From Pseudogymnoascus destructans (lineage: Eukaryota; Ascomycota; Leotiomycetes; Thelebolales; Thelebolaceae): a stretch of 64,000 bases of DNA. Below the pieces are notes generated by a model that ran no database searches, had not been told where the DNA came from, and worked only from the letters and a program-made list of their open reading frames with translations. Of the stretch, positions 34,572-46,342 are shown one piece after another. How positions within the stretch are numbered: position 1 is the stretch's first letter; each line of letters opens with the position of its first letter. The position numbers and the translations under genes are program-made. Location: the NCBI RefSeq assembly GCF_001641265.1, contig NW_020167522.1, positions 1,797,715 to 1,861,714 of the forward strand. The letters run 5' to 3'.

Positions 34572-35559
34572 ATGGGTGCTGTACTCTCTTTTGTCACCGG
34601 CTTCGTCGCGCCGGTATTTATCATCGTGTCGCCAATTACCTCATATGCCGACCAGATTGCTGCAATATACAGGTCGAAATCGAGTGCTGGGTTTTCCCTT
34701 GATATACCACTTATAATGCTTGTTGCGTCGATTCTTCGGTAGGTTCTACTTGGGATCAGACTCACCCCCTGCCCCTATTTGGATACGAACAAAGTGCACT
34801 TGCTAACTTTCCTCCAGCGTGTTTTACTATCCTGGAGCGCAATATGATATGTCACTCTTAATCCAAGCAACAATTATGATTATCGTCCAAGTTATTCTTC
34901 TACACGTCGCCCTCGAAAACAGGCCGTCGCCTTCGTCCAAAGGGGGGGAAGCATCACAACCATTTTCGGGCATAAAGGATGGAGAATTTGGCAATGTCAG
35001 GCCGTACAACTTCTGGCAATGGAGGTCCCCGAAACCGTACGTATACCAAATGGATTTAAAGTTAAAAAAGCTTGGGCTTCTTGGCTAACTACCACACAGA
35101 TATTGGCAATTCCTCCTCTACCTCGTCATAACGCTCATGGCATGCGAGCTCATGTTCGCTCCATTCGGCTTCGCATACAGCTTCTATTCGTCGACTATTG
35201 GCTACCTTGGCCTGGCTATTGAAGCGACGCTACCGATTCCACAAATATTAGCAAACAACAGGACACGCTCCTGTAGGGGGTTCCGCTTCTCAGTTCTGGT
35301 GAGCTGGATTGCTGGAGACGCAATGAAGATGCTGTGGTTCTTCACCGCAACCACAGAGATTCCATGGGCGTTCAAGTTCTGCGGCATGTTCCAGGCATGC
35401 TGCGATTCGTTCCTCGGCGTACAATACTTCATGTATGGCACCGGGGAGGCGGCACCGAGCCACGCTCACAGTGGTATCTCGATACGTCAAAATGGCGGCG
35501 CGAGATCTCCCAGAGCAGTCCATATACCCATGTTAGAGAAAGATGATCGTTTAGACTGA
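34572..35559 (+). CDS. any1: PQ-loop membrane protein (Any1 / SLC66-like)
   Basis: Endosome/Golgi membrane protein of the PQ-loop family; yeast Any1 antagonises phospholipid flippase function. Three exons: 34572..34738, 34818..35036 and 35100..35559, introns 79 and 63 bp. The product is 281 residues with about seven hydrophobic segments. PQ-loop 1 appears in the first exon (SPITSYADQIAAIYRSKSSA, where the PQ is replaced by DQ). PQ-loop 2 appears intact in the third (ATLPIPQILANNRTRSCRGF). The acidic/Ser linker between segments is cytosolic by the usual topology. The symbol is inferred from overall resemblance to fungal Any1-type proteins; a direct alignment would settle it. Confidence 0.75.
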
Positions 35560-37174
35560 AGAGAGATACGGCCCAACAGGGACTTGGTGTATTATAGAAG
35601 CACGGCAGGCGGGTGTATGCATGCCGTGCGATATTGCGGGTAGCTGACGACTGAGACAGCCTCCGGAAGGTGGTTAGTTCGTTGTATTATGACTGGCTGT
35701 TGTCAGTTCGGTATGTGAGTTTGTAGATGGATATAGTTGACAGGATGATGATTAGAATAACAATATAAGCGCGTGGACGCGAAGTAAAGACATTGCAGGG
35801 TCATTGCTGGTATTGAAGGCGACCAAGTCCTTGGACAAGGCCAGCGAGTCTGATCAACTGAGGGTGCGTGCGAATGCAAGTATCCGGCACACCGTGCATG
35901 TTGCCAACAGCAAGGCACCATGTTGGAAACCTAAGAAGGTCGTTGTACTTCCCAAAAAGTGCAACCTGTTCAGGTTCAGGACCAGCGTAAGCCGAGTGGA
36001 TAAACCTAACACCCAAGGGATGAAATGTGCATATTACTGCAGCCGATTTTCAATCTAGGCGGGGGGGAGGAAGTGGAATCTCACACCGCTGTGCAGGGAC
36101 AAAGGGGCGACGAGGTAGTGCGACGCGAAAGTGCGTGACTTTGCGAGAATTGGCGTTTATTAAAGATAGCCGGGGATACAGGACAAAACAACAAATATCA
36201 ATAACTTATTGTCCATGAGGTTAAAAGAGGCAGAGTGAGCTGTAAATGATATGTGGATTATCGCAGATTGTTTAGTAGCTGTTTTGGTTTGTTTTATGGA
36301 TTGGTTTCTGAGGTGCTGTATAATATGCCTCTGAGGTCTATCCGAGTCCATCTTTTTCTCACATTTAAGAGATTTCGAGAACGCGTCCGTCCCACGCACA
36401 AACTTGCTTCAATTCTACAATCCTGTCTCTTCTCTGTAACTGTGCTGCCTTGACTGCCGAGTTTATTGTTTCCAAGTCGACTATAAAAACTCGAGGCGGA
36501 CTCGATCCTGAGCTTTCCTCCTCCACCTCCAAACTCTCACATCAAAACACTCCTCACCACAACAATTGCGCTACCATAAGCTTCGACCACCTTCAACTTC
36601 TTCGAATACCTTCAAGCTACCTTTTGCTTCCATCTTCAACGACCTTGAACTCTTCAACAATCTTCGACCCTCCTTCCTCGTTCTTCCACATCAACTATTC
36701 AACAACAACATCAACAACTGCTTACACCTTGCTCTAGACTTGACAACCCACAAGCTGTTGCACCCACCATACTCAGCGTCATTTTCGACTTCACATTAGA
36801 AGCCTGCAAGTATCTCGACAACCAAGGTAAGTCATTTTGACTTTTCACACACCTAGTCTCAATCTTGCTACTGTTTATGATGACACTTTTATCTGCCTGC
36901 TTTCAACTTGATATCACCATCTCACATTGATGGCAACTATTCACACACATATTCAAGAACACTTATCCTCCTTTTCCTTTTCAACAGCCTTGAGTTATTA
37001 CCAGCTACATATTTCATACATCTCCTACCTCCTACTTCTTCAAGGTTCACTTGTTGGGATCTTAGGGTTCATCTGACTTGATCTCTTTCATCCACAACTC
37101 GAGTTATCCTGATCCTGGAATTCATAATTTTAACATATATCCTATAGCATTACGACCACGGCACGTTTTTCAAA
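35560..37174. other. 1.6-kb intergenic region with long pyrimidine-rich leader
   Basis: No protein gene is supported. The right part (about 36480-37174) looks like the 5' leader of the repeat-protein gene at 37175. It is C/T-rich with a strong donor GTAAGT at 36827 and an acceptor TATAG ending at 37147, which would remove a 321-bp intron from the 5' UTR. The left part contains the 3' flank of the PQ-loop gene. Confidence 0.5.
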
Positions 37175-38484
37175 ATGCCTAATTGGAAGACTTACGAAAG
37201 CTCCGTCCGCCTCCTCTCCGCCATCCTCGCCGCGCACCCCGATCTCAAGCTCAACTACTCTGGTACGTTTCTACACATCAGTTCCTTTCTGCATTCCACA
37301 TCCACATACCTCAATCCCACCTTGGCTCTGACCAATGCCTAGAAATTGCGAAGGCATTTGGAGGAGACTGTACCAAATGGGCGATCGACAACCGCTTCAG
37401 ATCTTTGAAGACCGATGCGAAGAGAATAGGTGATGCCCTGGCGTCTGGCTTCGATCCAATCACCCTTGACATCCCTTCGGGTGCCAAGGGCAGGAATCCA
37501 TGTACTACTTTGCTTTCATTTGTTTACATCCCATTCGTCTCCGTCGCTGCACATTACCACACACTCAATTTTTTTTAATGTTTACTGGCGTCTCTAATTT
37601 GCCACAGAGATCGCGGCGTACTATGGGGATTGCACTTCCTATGCCCTTGACCATAGGTTCAGGAAGATTAAACAATCAGCAAAACAAATGAGAGATGAGA
37701 GAGGCGTTGCTCGTACATACTCCCTCGTCATTGCAATTTCCATTTCTCACACGTTAATCACTGTACACACACATTTTTTAAGGGCCACTGCTAACACTCC
37801 CAAGCAATCGCAGATAAGTACGAAGAAGGCGTCACAGCCAAAGCCGTTTCCACCCGTTTTGAGCGCCTGAAGAAAGAGTCATCTTGGCTTGGGAATTCTA
37901 CTAACGGTGATGTCCCCCGCAGTGCCGCCCCAAAGGCCCCGAGAACGCCCAAGAAGAAGGTTGTGAAGAAGAACGCGTCGGATGAGGACAATGAGGATGA
38001 CGAGGAGTTGGAGAGTTCTCCCTCCAAGTTCACACCAAAGGAGTCACTCAACAAGACAAAGGGAGGTCGGGTCGCCAAGGCGCGCACTCCCCGCAAGGCC
38101 GCAGCGGCTATTCCGACATATGTCGAGTCAGGTGCCGAGGAGGATGAAGATGATGATGGAAATTCGGATGAATACACCGAAGAGAAGGTTTCCAGCATTG
38201 TGGTCAAATCCGAGTCGAATGACTATGGCGCCATGACACCAAACCACGGCCAGGAATCTCAAAACTTTGCGGCCGGCGATCATGCTGGAAACGGTTTCGC
38301 CCACCACAGCTTCGCCCACCACAGCTTCGCCCACCACAGCTTCTCCAACGGCGGCTTTGCGAACGGAAACTCCAACGGCAACTCCAATGGCCAACTCGGT
38401 GGCTATGACATGGAAGATGAAGATGAGTTCCACGAGGCCCGAAACAACCAGTTTGGGAACGGTTACGACGATGACGCTGTCTAA
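37175..38484 (+). CDS. Nuclear-like protein with three exon-encoded Myb/SANT-like repeats
   Basis: Proposed exons: 37175..37262, 37343..37480, 37608..37712 and 37805..38484, giving about 336 residues. Each of the last three exons opens with a short helix motif: EIAKAFGGDCTKWAIDNRFR, EIAAYYGDCTSYALDHRFR and PIADKYEEGVTAKAVSTRFE. The repeats resemble the small helical, Myb/SANT-like units common in Pezizomycotina proteins that start MPxWKTYESS. After the repeats come a basic patch (PRTPKKKVVKK), AT-hook-like and acidic stretches, a triple FAHHS repeat and an Asn/Gly-rich tail. Donor choice for exon 2 is uncertain (GTGCCA at 37481 keeps the frame; GTACTA at 37502 would create a stop). The acceptor of exon 4 could also be 37814. 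Function is unknown; DNA binding is plausible. Confidence 0.65.
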
Positions 38485-39740
38485 ATTGCTCCTTCAAGCT
38501 CGAGGCTGTTTGCGACGCTGGACTTTCCAAACATTACATTTTCGAAGAAAGCCCGAGCGGAGTGTCCATAGCGTCTTTTCTTCGTCACTGAGCAGAGCGG
38601 CATCCTTGGAGATGCCGCCTCGATTCAGAAACACATACACCTGGATTTGATCATGGAGTTTATATACCTGAGCTGCGATCACGAAGTTTTACGATACTTG
38701 ATTTTTGCATTCGACACTCGCCAAAAGGTCTTTAATTTTCAACGACTGGACCAAATCGACGAATTTCTTCATTTTGTTATTGATTCTGTTTCTGTGGCAC
38801 TCCCATGCCATGAGTGCCTCTTTACTGGAACTACTGGAAGAGCTTGGGATCGGAAGGTCTGGTGGCATTTGTTACTGGGCTGAGATCTTTGCGATGTTTT
38901 GCGGAGTCGGAGACACATGGATTATGGAGTCTACCACATTCACTCGATACACCGAATTCAACGGGAGGAATCAGCGGAAAAAGTCAAGCATACAGATATC
39001 GTAGATACAAAAGCACTCAACAGTAGAGCATTCAGATATCGTGAATACAAGAGCACTTGACAGTCAACAGTGCCATCCCCCCCTCTCTTTGCGAATGTGA
39101 TGTGATACTCTTTGTGCAACCCCAATGTGATAAGCTATATTATCCCCCCACGATGATGAAATTTAAACCCACAAATTAACCATACTTACAGCAGTATTTG
39201 TTATTTCTGGGATACGGATCCTCACCCCATAGGCTCCATGAAGGAGCTTGGAGCAGCCTGCATGTATGCCGATGAAGCTGCCCCAAGTAAGCCGCTTTGG
39301 CGCAAGAAGCACGAGACAAGGCCAAAATAACCAAATAACCACAAAACAGCTAGATACATTTTTTACCAGTATTTATAAGAACGGCCGAACCTACCGGAAA
39401 ATGCGCTTTCATCACCTCCGCGACATCAAACAGAGATGGGGAGTGGGAGTTGTAGCTGGTTTTGACTTCAATTTGCTTTTTTTGGAGGGCAACTACCCCG
39501 CATATCTGCCCCACATCATTATTCGGCGACCACGCTTTCATCTCACCCCTCACCCCACGGTCTAGCCTGACGTCGTCCGCCTCCTATGCCACCTCACACA
39601 TCGTCAAAAATTGTACATTATTTCAGCTTCTCGGATCGCTCCCTTCGCCCGGGACGTTTATAATAGTTCTCTACGGACGCAATTGATTCACTCGCCACTC
39701 AACCACCCTTATGTATCCGGCCTGCAAGCAAGAACGCGAC
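38485..39740. other. 1.25-kb intergenic region
   Basis: 3' flank of the repeat-protein gene and 5' flank of the MTHFR gene. An imperfect direct duplication (CAGATATCGT..GATACAA.AGCACT) lies at about 38993-39060. No protein or RNA gene was recognised; short ORFs lack family features. Confidence 0.4.
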
Positions 39741-41896
39741 ATGGCAGACTCCCCGACCACGGACAAGATCACAGACAAAATCGCCGCACTCCCTCAAGAT
39801 GCCTCATACTTCTCCCTCGAATTCTTTCCCCCCAAGACGGCGATGGGGTCGACAAACCTCCGGGCGCGTCTCGACCGCATGTCCCGCGCGCTGCGACCCC
39901 TCTTCGTTACTGTGACGTGGGGGGCTGGGGGTTCTACGGCATCGAGGTCTATGGAGCTCGCCGAGCTGTGCCAGCGCGACTTGGGACTCACAACATGCTT
40001 GCACTTGACGTGCACGAATATGTCTAAGGCGCTCGTGGATGACGCGCTGAAAGCGGCCAAGGAAGCAGGCATTCAGAATATTTTGGCCCTGCGAGGAGAC
40101 GAGCCTAGGGGCGAGTATAAGGACGCGCTTGAGGAGGGGAAGGAGGGCGAGGAGGAGTTCGTCTGGGCTATTGATTTGGTGAAATATATTAGGAAGAAGT
40201 ATGGCGACTACTTTTGCGTGGGAGTTGCGGCGTATCCAGAGGGACATGCGGATGGCAGCCACCCTACAGAACAGAGCTTAGAGCACGACTTGCCATACTT
40301 GGTCGATAAAGTACAAGCAGGCGCAGACTTTATCATGACACAGCTATTTTATGATGTTGATGCGTACGATAACTTTGAGAAGGTTCTGAGGGGCCACTCA
40401 AGTGGTGCCTTCAAGACCATCCCAATTATTCCTGGCTTGATGCCAATCCAGAGCTACCAAATCCTCCGCCGAACAACGAAGCTTAGCAACGCAAAGCTCC
40501 CGGAGAGCATCATAGATAGGTTGGATGCTGTGCGCACCGACGACGAGATGGTTAAGAAAGTAGGCGTGGATATCCTTGCCGAAATCGTCGAGTCCGTCAA
40601 GGCCACCAAACAACGCACGAAAGGTCCAAAGGGCTTTCACTTCTACACTCTGAACCTGGAGAAAGCTGTGGCTTTCATTCTCGAGCGCGCAAACCTTATC
40701 CCATCGTTCACGCCTGTCCTCACCTCAGATGCGTTTGCCGTTGATGACATCACCGACACCATCCCTCTACCGCAATTATTGATTAATGGAGAGAAGAAGA
40801 GCAGGAGACAATCAAGTGTTGGTTCCGGCCCGCATAATTTTGTCATCATTGACAGGGAAGAGGCATCTGGGTTCGAGACTACAGGAGCTGAGGCTGCAGT
40901 TCCGAAGAATGGCGTCAACACACGTGCCAACACCCTCGCAATTTCAGAAGGCGAAGGTGCGCTTGGTAGAGAAGCAACCTGGGACGAGTATGGCCCCTGC
41001 CCCCGTGTTTTTGTACTACTGTTGGGCTTTCTAGTGAGGGCTGTCATTCTTATTTCTTAAACTTTAAACCTACGAAGCCAATATTACTAACGCACACCAG
41101 CTTCCCCAACGGCCGCTGGGGTGACGCTCGCTCCCCCGCATACGGTGAAATCGACGGCTACGGGCCTACCCTTCACACCTCCCCCGCCGAAGCCCTCGCT
41201 CTATGGAACCACCCCACTTCGCGCCCCGACATAACCTCCATCTTCGTGCAGTACATTAACGGAACCCTCTCCGCACTCCCATGGAGCGACGAACCCATCA
41301 CCGCCGAGACCAACCTCATCAAAGACGAGCTCGTCAAGCTCAACCAGAAGGGCTGGTGGACCATCGCCTCCCAACCCGCCGTCAACGGCGCGCACAGCCA
41401 GGACGAAGTCGTAGGCTGGGGACCTAAGGGTGGCTGGGTATTCCAGAAGGCGTTTGTGGAGCTGTTCGTGCCGACTCCGGACTGGGCGCGCTTGAAGCCT
41501 CTGCTCGAGGGCAACGGGGAAGTCAGCTTCCTCGCACAGAGCGCTTCGGGCGAGTTCCTGAAGTCGAAGTTGGACCTCGGCCCCGGCGAGGAGGGCACTG
41601 AAACTAATGCGGTGACGTGGGGTGTGTTCCCTGGCAAAGAGATTGTGAGCCCAACTATTGTGGAGGAGGTTAGCTTCCGCGCGTGGGCTGAGGAGGCGTG
41701 GCAGATGTGGGGCGAGTGGGCTGCGGTGTTTGGGAATAGTGGGGAGGAGAGCCGGAGGTTTTTGGGTGGGGTGGCTAAGGATGGGTGGTTGGTTAATGTT
41801 ATTTGGCATGATTTCGTGGGGATGTGTAAAGCTAAAAAAGGGAGATCTGAGGAGGAGGGGTATAAGGGGCTTTGGGATGTGTTAATTGAAGCATAA
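39741..41896 (+). CDS. Methylenetetrahydrofolate reductase
   Basis: Reduces 5,10-methylene-THF to 5-methyl-THF for methionine synthesis, with FAD and NAD(P)H. Exons 39741..40987 and 41101..41896, intron 113 bp (GTATGG..ACCAG), joined at TWDDFPNGRWGD. The product is 680 residues. The N-terminal TIM-barrel catalytic domain shows FSLEFFPPKT, TVTWGAGGSTA, LHLTCTNMSK, NILALRGDEPRGE, CVGVAAYPEGH and ADFIMTQLFYD. The C-terminal half is the eukaryotic S-adenosylmethionine-regulatory domain. The KGFHFYTLNLEKA segment looks more like yeast Met12 than Met13, but I cannot separate the two paralogues reliably, so no symbol is given. An upstream in-frame ATG at 39711 would add 10 residues. Confidence 0.95.
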
Positions 41897-42250
41897 ATAG
41901 GAAGGGGGCTAGCTGAGAGCAGCTGAACGATTCAAGATGCTCCCGGTCATGCTGGAGCAATGGTTAGAAGGCATATCTGGAAGATTGCCGCGGAGTAGGA
42001 TAAGATCTGGCCGTTGGGCCTTTAGCGTTGCATCAACCGGACGTTAGGAAGTTAATTTATGATATTTGAAATGAACACTAGTCAAGAGAAGCACTGATGC
42101 GTATGTTCGTGACTATTTATTTACATAACATCATATGAGAACAACCTCGTTGCCTTAAGTGCACATCCTATCCTCCAAATATACACCGCCATACTTCCTA
42201 TATAATGGGGTTGGGGACAATCCTTGATCAACTGAGTCCACCTATATACC
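41897..42250. other. Convergent intergenic region (MTHFR and aminotransferase 3' ends)
   Basis: Shared 3' flank of two convergent genes. No coding or repeat signal was seen. Confidence 0.4.
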
Positions 42251-44183
42251 TCAACAAGCCCAGCCGGCCCCTAAATCTGTCACTCCCTCCTGATCCCTCT
42301 TTTCGTTTGCAGCCCATGCTTCAATCCCCTCTATATCCTTCACCTTCCTCAAGTGCCAAAATGACTCGACACCCCTTGCGAATCCAACGCTTACCTTCTG
42401 TACATCCTCCTCTTCTACGGCCGCAAAACAGATCCTACAGAATCTCCATCCCTCCGATGTTGTCGACCCCGGAATAGCATCGAATATCTCTCCCGGCATC
42501 ACAAGAGCCAGATATGGCTTCCGCGTGAGCCAGACCCAAAGCGCCTTCGCAAGGCGGGGTCCGTCAACCTGTCCAACTAGCGGATGAGAATCGAAATTAT
42601 ATCGCAACCAGAGGAACATCCCGCCGCGCGGCCAGCAGAAATTGTACATCTCCGCCTTCTTAACAACGGCCCACTCGGCATCCTCGTCATTCGCCATTCG
42701 CTTCTGCTGTATTGTGAACTTTCCCTCCTCGAGGACCGCGCTCATTATCTGCATGCGGCGCTCATAGTTGCCTCTTAGCCCTTCAAGCCAGCGCACCCAG
42801 CCGTCGACTTTCCACCCAGTGGGGCTGCTATTGCGGTCATTGCCCTGAGGTCCCATGATGACCTGTGCAACCATTGCCTGGACGAAGCCGGATGGGGTTT
42901 GCGTTGTCCCTTCCGTAATGCGGAGGAGGCGCTCTATGAGCTTGGGCTGTGCGGTGACCCAGCCTAAGCGACATCCAGGCGCAATTGATTTCGAGAATGT
43001 GTCGAGGCGGACGACACGCCCATCTACGTCCATCGAAAGGTAGGAAGGGACGAGGGAGTCGAGGAACGGGAAGCCGGAGGACTTTTGTGACGATGGTAGG
43101 GTGGAAACCGGCGCTGGACGGGGGATGTGGCGCGCGGATGCTTCGGATGAAGCTGCTGATGGGTATTGGAGGTGCCAGTAAGGATCATCTTCGATGATCA
43201 CAATGTCATATTTAGTACAGATCGAATAGATCTCTTTCCGCCGCTCAACGGAAAGTATTCCACTTGTGGGGTTCTGGCCAATACTGTTTGAACGTCAGGC
43301 GTTGAATCAGGAACCATTGACTAGAAAGACTTACGTTATGGTGTACATAAGGTGAGGCCTCTTTCCCTTGCTTGTGTCCCAATTCTCTAAAACATCGTCT
43401 AGTCCTCCAGGACCGCTCGGTAGCATCCCTTCAAGGTCGACCTTCACTGGCACAATCTGCAAGCCTCGCGGCCTCATAGATTGGATAGAGCTCATGAAGG
43501 AAAACTCTTCACAGAGGACCCCTTCACGGTCACTCACCCAATCGCGGCTCTTGTCCCATGGATTACTCAGACACTCAATTGCCTTGGAAAGGCCGTCTAG
43601 AGCTCCGTTGGTAAGTATCACCTCTGGCCCGTCCGTGTAGGGGACATTAGGGTGAAGATTCTCGCGGGCAAATTGGCGCACGAAGGAGAGAAGGGGTGGA
43701 TACCCGCTGGCTTGGCCATATTGAAGGGCAGTAGTGATGTCGATTTTAGAGGAGGGGTCGGAGGAAGAGGACTCGCGGGGCACAACAATGCGGGAGAATG
43801 GCTCCGAGGCTATTCGCGATTGTGTTGATTTTGGTGAGAAGGTGGTGGAAGTGGTGGAAGTAGGCTCGAAGCGGTCAGGTAAAGCAACTCTGGCCTGTAG
43901 GGTATCATAAGGGAAGTAAGATGCGTTTGGTAGACCTAATTGGCGATTAATTATTAATACGAGAGGACAAGGGCCCGGAAAGCTTCGGTGGTTACGTACC
44001 ACCTGCTAAGTTTCCAATGCCAGGGATAGCAAAATATTTGTAAAATGCCTTAATGTTGCTCTCCTGCCGGGCCTTGGTCACTCGAGAGTAGTGATGGCTC
44101 AGATCCAGAGGTGGCTTTTGTTCAATGGCTGGGTTGGCCGCTGCCTTGGGCTCTTGGGCAGAAAAGGGCTTGAACCGAGGCAT
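42251..44183 (-). CDS. aro8: Aro8-like aromatic amino acid aminotransferase
   Basis: PLP-dependent class I/II aminotransferase that acts on aromatic amino acids and probably 2-aminoadipate. Three exons: 44000..44183, 43335..43935 and 42251..43283, introns 64 and 51 bp, all in frame. The product is 605 residues, slightly longer than yeast Aro8 owing to a Ser/Thr-rich insert around residues 80-120. Seen: PLDLSHHYSRVTKARQESNI and IPGIGNLAGGLPN (family N-terminus), LTNGALDGLSKA, the IGQNPTSG motif, IIEDDPYWHLQY, and the PLP lysine in LDTFSKSIAPGCRLGW. Several aro8-like paralogues exist in filamentous fungi, so the exact substrate is uncertain. Confidence 0.88.
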
Positions 44184-44822
44184 AACCAATTTTTTTGTTA
44201 TAAGATTGTGAGTTGGAGAGATGGCAAATTTACAGCCGTACTATTTACAACGAACTGTGAATTTCTCGTACGATAATGTATTGGAAAACCTTGGGCATCA
44301 AATGGCGGGAAAAAAGAGGAAACGGGTAGACTGGAGGGTAGTGGATAACTAAAAGCGGAAAAGCGGGAGGCATGGTTTATATGATGAAGGGACTCGATGA
44401 CATATCAAAGAAAATAGATAACTACCCCGCATTTTCACTATATATTTGTGGAGACCACATACCAGGGGCAGAGTTCCAGAATTTGATGAATATTTTCTGT
44501 TCTAATTCATCAACTCATTATTCATAATCCAAGCCCGGTTGGCCTTCACTCCCATTGCCGGGTCGTACCTCTGATACCTATACACTAGGTTCCAGATGTG
44601 AAAGGTATCATCTATAATACATTAACTCCCTGGGGCCATGATCCAGGCAGGAAACCCCCAAAAACAACGCAACGCCAGCTCCAGCTATTCGCTAGGAAGT
44701 ATATACTGTAGCTCAAGCAAACAATTCGTCATCGCCATATGTACACTCAACCATATACAGGGTGGTAGAAGACGAGGCACCACAGGGTCGTCAAAGGCTG
44801 TTTGATTACGAGGGAAATGCAT
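44184..44822. other. Intergenic: aminotransferase promoter and mannosyltransferase 3' flank
   Basis: No coding signal was found. The right end is the 3' UTR of the mannosyltransferase gene; the left end holds the aminotransferase promoter. Confidence 0.4.
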
Positions 44823-46163
44823 TCAACCCATCCCCACGTATTTGAACCAATTGGGTCTGCAGTCTTCCTGATGGAGCCATGAGTCACCGTCTGTGAGGCG
44901 CCCAGTGACGCAGCCAGTGCACTTTGGAGAATTGGGGCAATTGAAGAAGGGGATGTGTTGGTAGCCGATATCACGGAACCAATGGACCTTGCTCGAATCC
45001 TCAAAGAGCCCAATAGCGACGCTGTGTACAGGCGCATCTCCCCATCTCTCATAGAAGAACCCTCCTGCCCGGTCAAGGTGGTTGAAGTAATCTTCGTATG
45101 CCTGGCTTCGCCAGAAGTCCATATCTGCGACTTCGAAGTTGCTCCAAAAATGGCAGGTCGAGTACCCATTCGCCTGCTTGTTATGCTCTGGCCTTCTCTG
45201 GCTATCCGTCAACCACTCCATGGCGTTATTATCATGTACATATTCTGGGTGCTCGGCGAGAAACTTTATTGTCTCTGGCCACAGGCTCGGAATCGATTGT
45301 GGAGCGTCGTATAGGTTGATGGTGAAGCCATAAGTCTTATTATTGTCTTGCATGTAGGCGAAGACGTCGTAGTCCACATCGCAGAAGAAATGGACATTAG
45401 GTTCAACACGCCAGTAGTACCGAGTATTCGCCAAAGCTGGGTGTTTGTAGAAGAGTCCGGAGTTCCAGCGACACATTTGGTGGTAAGAGACCTGCTCGCC
45501 GTATTGGATGTCTTGTTCAGCAAGAAGCCTCGTGGATTCGTGAAATAGGTCGCCATTGACCCAGGAAGGCACCTCCCAGTGTTCTTTCGGTATGAGTTCT
45601 GGATGACAAGGTTAGTTTGTAGTCGAGGAGGTGAGGGGGGAATATGTACCATAATGGCATTCAGCATTCGTTTCCGCAGAGGTAAGTTCCTTAAATTCAT
45701 CGGTGAAGGGGACATCGTTGAAAAAGGTCCATGGGTAGTTGAACTTGTGGTTCCACGTCCTTTCCAGGTCTCGCATTGCTTGTACCATCCCCTTAACTTC
45801 TTCATTCCGAACCAGCGCAAGTAAGGTCGCATTGATCCGAGCTGTCCCAGCAGGGCCTGGCGCGTAGCCTTCCATCTCTCGCTTCAACACACCTGATGGT
45901 TCTCCAACAGCTATATAACATCAGTAATTGCCCTGCCCAGTGGTGTGGTCTAGAACCTTAATGTACATACGTTCATTCATAGGGTCCCCTCCATATGAGG
46001 TAACAACATCTCCTGGACCCTTCTGCGGCTGTACGCCGACCTCATAAATCTGATAAAACAAAAAAATACATATCATAAACGAAGCAAACGCCAAAGCCCG
46101 TATGGGTTTCGCTACGGCCATAATTCGGTCGTCTTTGGGTTCTGCATGAAGAAGTGTTGGCAT
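44823..46163 (-). CDS. Alpha-1,2-mannosyltransferase, glycosyltransferase family 15
   Basis: Golgi enzyme of the Kre2/Mnt1/Ktr family that adds mannose to N- and O-glycans from GDP-mannose. Three exons: 45971..46163, 45650..45910 and 44823..45598, introns 60 and 51 bp. The product is 409 residues. It is a type II membrane protein: a short N-tail, then a signal anchor (ALAFASFMICIFLFYQIY, residues about 22-40), stem and lumenal GT15 domain. The catalytic core shows RDLERTWNHKFNYPWTFFND, MCRWNSGLFYKHPAL, YYWRVEPNVHFFCDVDYDVF and FYERWGDAPVHSVAIGLF with the conserved YYWRVEP and RWGDAP motifs. The start may be at 46163 or at the inner ATG at 46121, which would give a shorter cytosolic tail. Which Ktr paralogue it is cannot be told. 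Confidence 0.93.
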
Positions 46164-46342
46164 ATAATTTGGTGGAACTCCTGAAATTCGGCAACTGCCG
46201 GGGCCCTTGCAATCGCGTGCGACAACGTCACTGGTGCCGATAAGGCAGCTTTTCTTTATGTCTCAGCCTCGCGGGCAGTCGCGTATGAGCGCGTCTAGCT
46301 TAAAGTTAATTGGCACGACAACAATGCGGTCAGTTCAACATT

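Noticed and set aside
38647..39565. Small ORFs between the repeat protein and MTHFR
   Set aside because: No conserved motif, signal or splice support; treated as intergenic.
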